Source: Endomicrobium sp.
GTDB taxonomy: Bacteria > Elusimicrobiota > Endomicrobiia > Endomicrobiales > Endomicrobiaceae
DNA: 7,411 nt
Reading direction: 5' to 3'
Assembly (NCBI GenBank): GCA_031264895.1
Contig: JAISDI010000056.1
Span: 1 to 7,411, forward strand
In this document: piece after piece, positions 5,048 to 7,411 of the stretch
How positions within the stretch are numbered: the first letter of the stretch is position 1
Layout of the letters: the number at the start of each line of letters is the position of its first letter
Notes under the pieces: generated by a model
The model's database searches: none
The model's input: the letters and a program-made list of their open reading frames with translations, nothing else
What the model was told of the DNA's origin: nothing
Program-made: the position numbers and the translations under genes

Positions 5048-6409
5048 ATGTCAAATTCAAAAAAAATAATATTGACCGAACAAGATATGCCAAAACAGTG
5101 GTACAACATACAGGCAGACCTGCCCGAACCGCTTGACCCGCCGTTTAACGTAAGAACCGGAAAACCCGCCACTGCGCAAGATTTGTCAGCCATTTTTCCG
5201 GAAGAAATCATAAAACAGGAAATGAGCGCGGAAAGATTCATAGATATTCCGGAAAAAGTTCTTGAAGTTTACAAAATATGGAGACCTTCTCCGCTTGTAA
5301 GAGCTTTCGGCCTTGAAAAAGTTTTGGATACGCCCGCAAAAATATATTTTAAAAATGAAAGCGTAAGCCCTTCCGGAAGCCATAAATCAAATTCGGCGGT
5401 TGCTCAGGCTTATTACAATATGGAAGCCGGCGTAAAAAGAATTGCAACCGAAACGGGCGCAGGACAATGGGGTTCGGCTCTTTCTATGGCCTGTAAAATG
5501 TTTAATTTGGAATGCGTAGTATATATGGTGAAAGTTTCATACGAACAAAAACCTTACAGAAAATCGCTTATGCAGGTTTACGGAGCGCAGGTTTTTTCAA
5601 GTCCTTCAGACCAAACAGAAGTCGGAAGAAAAGTTATAGCCGAAGACCCTGACAATCAAGGTTCTTTGGGGATAGCTATTTCCGAAGCTATCGAAGACGT
5701 CCTCACGCACAAAAACGCAAAATATTCGCTGGGCAGCGTTTTAAATCATGTTGCAATGCACCAAACGGTAATCGGCCTCGAAGCAAAAAAGCAGATGGAA
5801 ATAGCGGGAGATTATCCGGACATAGTCATAGCCTGTCTTGGCGGCGGGTCAAACTTTTCTGGAACTGCTTTCCCTTTCATAATGGATAAACTGCAAGGCA
5901 AAAAGTCCGGTTTAAAAGCTGTTGCCGTAGAACCGTCGGCATGTCCCAAACTTTCAAAAGGCGTGCTGGCATATGATTTTGGCGATTCTTCGGGTTTTAC
6001 GCCGGCGCTTAAAATGTACACGCTTGGGCATACTTTTATGCCGGGAGGAATACATGCGGGCGGGCTGCGTTACCACGGCGCATCGCCGCTTGTTTCTGCT
6101 TTAGTAAAAAATAAAATTGTCGAGCCTATAGCGGTAAAACAGCGCGAAGTTTTTGACGCTGCCGTACTTTTTGCGCGCGCCGAAGGCATTCTTCCTGCGC
6201 CGGAATCAGCGCATGCAATAAGAGCCGCCATAGACGAAGCGTTAAAAGCCAAAGAAGAAGGAAAATCAAAAACCATTCTTTTTAATCTTTCCGGACACGG
6301 ACATTTCGATTTATCCGCTTACGACAACTATCTTTCTGGCAAAATGGTAGATTACGAATACCCTTCTGAAAAAGTCTGCGAAGCATTGGCGCATCTGCCT
6401 AAAATTTAG
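5048..6409 (+). CDS. trpB: TrpB2-type tryptophan synthase beta chain (PLP-dependent)
   Basis: This 453-residue fold-type II PLP enzyme makes L-tryptophan from indole and L-serine. The length and the N-terminal extension with WRPSPLVRAFGLEK (78-91) fit the TrpB2 (TrpB-related) subfamily, not classical TrpB1 (about 400 residues). Key residues are K113 in SGSHKSNSA (Schiff-base lysine), E135 in ETGAGQWG (catalytic glutamate), the phosphate-binding loop GGGSN (265-269), EGILPAPESAHA (379-390) and LSGHGHFDLSAY (414-425). SNSA after the lysine differs from the LNTA/INNA I would expect. No trpA or other trp gene is adjacent, so the enzyme may salvage indole or act with a distant TrpA; TrpB2 proteins often lack the TrpA contact features. 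Expression is probably driven by the promoter at 4872 and perhaps attenuated in the leader. pyk follows after 33 nt. Confidence 0.93.
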   Translation: MSNSKKIILTEQDMPKQWYNIQADLPEPLDPPFNVRTGKPATAQDLSAIFPEEIIKQEMSAERFIDIPEKVLEVYKIWRPSPLVRAFGLEKVLDTPAKIYFKNESVSPSGSHKSNSAVAQAYYNMEAGVKRIATETGAGQWGSALSMACKMFNLECVVYMVKVSYEQKPYRKSLMQVYGAQVFSSPSDQTEVGRKVIAEDPDNQGSLGIAISEAIEDVLTHKNAKYSLGSVLNHVAMHQTVIGLEAKKQMEIAGDYPDIVIACLGGGSNFSGTAFPFIMDKLQGKKSGLKAVAVEPSACPKLSKGVLAYDFGDSSGFTPALKMYTLGHTFMPGGIHAGGLRYHGASPLVSALVKNKIVEPIAVKQREVFDAAVLFARAEGILPAPESAHAIRAAIDEALKAKEEGKSKTILFNLSGHGHFDLSAYDNYLSGKMVDYEYPSEKVCEALAHLPKI

Positions 6410-6428
6410 CGGCAAATATTTATGTTTC

Positions 6429-6434
6429 AAGGAG
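6429..6434 (+). promoter_or_regulatory. Ribosome binding site fixing the pyk GTG start
   Basis: AAGGAG lies eight nt before the GTG at 6443. An in-frame ATG at 6422 lies upstream of this site and has no Shine-Dalgarno of its own. It would add seven residues not expected in the family, so GTG is preferred. Confidence 0.7.
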
Positions 6435-6442
6435 CAATAAAA

Positions 6443-7411
6443 GTGGCAAAAACAGGAATAATATGCACCATGGGGCCGGCGACGCGTTCTTTACCGGTCA
6501 TCAAAAAAATGGCGGACGCGGGAATGACGGTCGTAAGGTTTAATTTCTCGCACGGAACTTACGGCGAATATGAAAAAGATTTTGCGTTAATAAAAAATTT
6601 CAACAAAAAATACGCAAGAAACATAAAAATTCTTGCGGACCTCGAAGGACACAGAATAAGAGTCGGCGAGATCAAAGACGGCAAAACCGAACTGAAAAAG
6701 AAACAAAAACTTATTCTCACAAACAAAGAAGTTGTCGGCAATAACAAAAAAATATATATCGATTACTCTAACCCTCTCACCGACATAAAAAAAGGTCTCG
6801 ACATTTTTATAGACGACGGCAACCTTAAACTGAAAGTTTTAGATTCCAAAAAAGACGAGCTTGTCGCGGAAGTTTATACGGATTACGTTCTCAAAACGCA
6901 TAAAGGCGTAAACATACCGCAGGCGCGTCTCAAATTTCCGCCAATGGAAAAAAAAGATATTGAAAACATGCTTTTTGCGTTAAAACATAATGTAGATTTT
7001 ATAGCAAACTCTTTTGTAAGAACTGCGGACGACATGAAACCGCTCATTCACATATTGGAAGAAGAAAACAAGAAAGACTGCCGCCTGATAGCAAAAATAG
7101 AAGACCGCGCCGGCATAGACAATCTCCCTTCGATTCTCAACGTGTGCGACGGAATAATGGTCGCAAGGGGCGATATGGGAATTTCTATACCGCTGTGGAC
7201 TGTTCCGGTTGTGCAGAAGTACATAATAAGAAAATGCCGTTCCCGCAAAAGATTTGTTATAACGGCAACGCAAATGCTTGAAAGCATGGTGGAAAACCCC
7301 ATACCGACAAGAGCCGAAGTCAGCGACGTAGCGAATGCAATTATAGACGGAAGCAATTATGTAATGCTTTCCGCAGAAACGGCGGTAGGCCAATATCCTG
7401 CGCAAGCCGTT
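6443..7411 (+). CDS. pyk: Pyruvate kinase, N-terminal 323 residues (runs off window)
   Basis: This is the glycolytic enzyme converting phosphoenolpyruvate and ADP to pyruvate and ATP in the cytoplasm. The start AKTGIICTMGPAT matches the family N-terminus. Further landmarks are RFNFSHG (32-38), DLEGHRIRVG (66-75), FIDDGNLKL (122-130), KGVNIP (154-159), DFIANSFVR (185-193), IAKIEDRAGI (216-225, catalytic K218, metal ligand E220), IMVARGDMG (238-246, metal ligand D244) and the long ITATQMLESM/PTRAEVSDVANAI block (273-300). About 150 C-terminal residues are outside the window. Oddities are GHRIR where GPKIR or GPEIR is usual, and SIPLWTVP where EIPxExVP is usual. The Arg occupies the position of the rabbit-muscle Glu117 (Lys in K+-independent enzymes), so K+ independence is a reasonable guess. 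It is probably co-transcribed with trpB2 (33-nt gap). Confidence 0.95.
   Translation, partial: MAKTGIICTMGPATRSLPVIKKMADAGMTVVRFNFSHGTYGEYEKDFALIKNFNKKYARNIKILADLEGHRIRVGEIKDGKTELKKKQKLILTNKEVVGNNKKIYIDYSNPLTDIKKGLDIFIDDGNLKLKVLDSKKDELVAEVYTDYVLKTHKGVNIPQARLKFPPMEKKDIENMLFALKHNVDFIANSFVRTADDMKPLIHILEEENKKDCRLIAKIEDRAGIDNLPSILNVCDGIMVARGDMGISIPLWTVPVVQKYIIRKCRSRKRFVITATQMLESMVENPIPTRAEVSDVANAIIDGSNYVMLSAETAVGQYPAQAV

Noticed and set aside
6422..6442. ATG at 6422 as pyk start
   Set aside because: The strong AAGGAG at 6429-6434 lies downstream of it and serves the GTG at 6443, where family homology begins.

Overview
The window looks like a moderately AT-rich chromosome segment of a Gram-negative-type bacterium. 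The signs are a secreted Pmp/beta-helix surface protein, a membrane-anchored LysM-M23 peptidase, a WG-repeat exported protein, a class-2 TrpB and a pyruvate kinase. Lysine and isoleucine codons are strongly A-rich (AAA, ATA). This style, together with the dispersed CCTTTAAAAAAA-core repeats, reminds me of Elusimicrobiota/Endomicrobia, but that is an impression and not a demonstrated assignment.

Layout. (1) 1-1444, minus strand: the N-terminal 481 codons of a large exported repeat protein with GGAI/FxxN repeats; its C-terminus lies beyond the window. (2) 1445-2410: almost 1 kb without a credible gene. It starts with an AT-rich upstream region, followed by a cluster of dispersed inverted repeats (1817-2196), a T-rich, nearly A-free tract and a group of hairpins (2228-2336). 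(3) 2411-4616, plus strand: a tight three-gene operon encoding a LysM/M23 endopeptidase, an AMMECR1-domain protein and a WG-repeat exported protein. The genes overlap by 7 and 4 nt, so they are probably translationally coupled. (4) 4617-5047: an intergenic region with a 72-bp element bearing perfect 13-bp terminal inverted repeats, then a near-consensus sigma-70 promoter and a roughly 140-nt leader. (5) 5048-7411: a TrpB2-type tryptophan synthase beta chain followed 33 nt later by pyruvate kinase, which runs off the window.

The most interesting signal is the trpB2 leader. It holds a possible 24-codon reading frame whose last codon is Trp (TGG) followed by TAA. Both codons fall in a hairpin with a T7 tract, which resembles an intrinsic terminator. 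Just upstream of that hairpin, an 11-nt segment is complementary to the trpB2 Shine-Dalgarno region. The arrangement would suit ribosome-mediated, tryptophan-responsive attenuation of trpB2 (and perhaps pyk), but this is inferred from sequence alone.

The second theme is the repeat family. At least four related copies share a CCTTTAAAAAAA core. Two of the elements, of 202 bp and 72 bp, end in the inverted motif GTCGTWAATT, which suggests MITE-like, non-autonomous mobile or palindromic repeats.
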